Positions 63,308-64,000 of a DNA stretch of 64,000 bases are shown piece by piece. Position 1 is the first letter of the stretch, and each line of letters begins with the position of its first letter. Position numbers and translations under genes: made by a program. Source of the DNA: CAYRAV01 sp964422365 (GTDB lineage Bacteria > Bacillota > Clostridia > Lachnospirales > Lachnospiraceae); NCBI GenBank assembly GCA_964422365.1, contig CAYRAV010000005.1, forward strand, positions 23,655 to 87,654, given 5' to 3'. The notes under the pieces are model-generated. The model saw nothing but the letters and a program-made list of their open reading frames with translations, searched no databases and was not told the origin of the DNA.

Positions 63308-64000
63308 CTATACCCTCTGCCACAGCAGCATATTATCCTGAAACGTGGCCGCCAGCTTCCCAATGTCTTTCAGCCATGAAAGGTAGGAACGCACTGTACT
63401 GCCAACCAGTACATACTGCTCAAAATTCATGGAAAGCTCGTAACCTTTGAACACTTCCTGTAGAATCTTTTCAAAATACAGAGGCTCCTCACAGATGGAC
63501 AGAATCCTGTCTGCCACCTCATGCACCTTATCCCTGTTGTAACAAACCAGTTCCTTGATATCGGCAGATGCCTCTGCGTGGGCGGGAACGAACATAGCCG
63601 CATCCATTACTTCCACCATATTCAGCGTTTCCAGATAGGCTCCCACATCATAAATAAATGATACTGCATACTTCTCCAAGGTTTCCCTGCTGCTGATACA
63701 GTCCGCAAGGAATACCACCCCGTCCGGCATACGGAACCCTACCATATCAAAGAAATGCCCCGGCAAAGGTATCACCTCAATCTCCTTCGGGAAACTTGCA
63801 TCTGAAAAATCCATCACATTACTGTCCTGCGCCATCAGGAACTTATGCCGCAAATCCTTACACGGATAACCGCCGTAAAGAAAGGACGGCTCTAAGACCG
63901 GGTATTTTGTGAAAGCCGCCTCTATGCCGCCAGAATAAATCTTACATCCCGTCTGCCCTTGCAGGTAACGGTTCCCGCCGATATGGTCTGCATTGGAATG
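63308..64000 (-). CDS. Metallo-beta-lactamase-fold hydrolase, 5' end outside window
   Basis: The frame is open to the right edge. It reads HSNADHIGGNRYL at the edge (metal motif HxxxDH), GGYPCKDLRHKFLMA, VIPLPGHFFDMVGF, FLADCI and FVPAHAEAS, and ends LLWQRV at 63308. The C-terminal about 80 residues form a helical extension. It lies 10 bases before the YbaK fragment. The G+C content of this end appears higher than in the rest of the window, suggesting a different origin. Confidence 0.88.
   Translation of the reverse strand, partial: HSNADHIGGNRYLQGQTGCKIYSGGIEAAFTKYPVLEPSFLYGGYPCKDLRHKFLMAQDSNVMDFSDASFPKEIEVIPLPGHFFDMVGFRMPDGVVFLADCISSRETLEKYAVSFIYDVGAYLETLNMVEVMDAAMFVPAHAEASADIKELVCYNRDKVHEVADRILSICEEPLYFEKILQEVFKGYELSMNFEQYVLVGSTVRSYLSWLKDIGKLAATFQDNMLLWQRV

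Overview
The window is low-GC (roughly one third G+C) DNA from a Gram-positive anaerobe. The gene set points to a gut member of the Bacillota, most likely Lachnospiraceae: gatCAB, a 371-residue primary sigma factor, strong GGAGG ribosome-binding sites, a Csp-like S8 protease, a bat/moxR operon, flavodoxins and a Tn4451-type serine recombinase remnant. This assignment is inference from gene content and style. No tRNA, rRNA or CRISPR array was seen. Most genes lie on the minus strand.

Left part (1-13 kb). A carboxylase-type gene runs off the left edge. It fuses a DUF1989 (urea-carboxylase-associated / carboxyguanidine deiminase-like) domain to the AHS1 part of a urea/guanidine carboxylase, and an in-frame TGA interrupts it at codon 15. 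Upstream are a LuxR-type regulator, a hybrid histidine kinase, an S8 protease, DNA polymerase IV, and a LysR regulator next to a flavodoxin-SDR gene pair.

13-18 kb. A Nat-type ABC transporter, whose permease carries a CPBP protease domain, is followed by a lipoprotein-anchored barnase-like RNase and its barstar inhibitor. An XRE regulator lies upstream.

18-38 kb. Carbamate kinase; then an apparent five-gene unit of two dynamin-like GTPases and gatCAB; a complete moxR-DUF58-VWA-VWA-TPR (Bat) operon; fructose-bisphosphate aldolase; an Mrp-type Fe-S carrier ATPase; and a BIG2 surface protein.

38-50 kb. rpoD, an SDR, a three-gene MoxR/VWA/leucine-rich-repeat unit, SelO, a LacI regulator, an isoprenylcysteine methyltransferase-like protein, and a WYL regulator with its probable ClbS-like target and a palindromic operator between them.

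50-64 kb. A sulfonate-type transporter lacking an ATPase gene sits with two tandem alkylsulfatase-like hydrolases behind a promoter with two LacI-type operators. Next come thioredoxin reductase, a JAMM peptidase plus MoeB-like E1 pair, a decayed serine recombinase, a secreted flavodoxin, and a rearranged end where an IS3-family element joins pieces of unrelated genes.

The most distinctive feature is a family of about eleven interspersed palindromic repeats (51-290 bp) with terminal inverted repeats TAGAGCGTGTTTGAAAA. Several lie exactly at gene 3' ends, and in four genes the repeat end supplies the stop codon.
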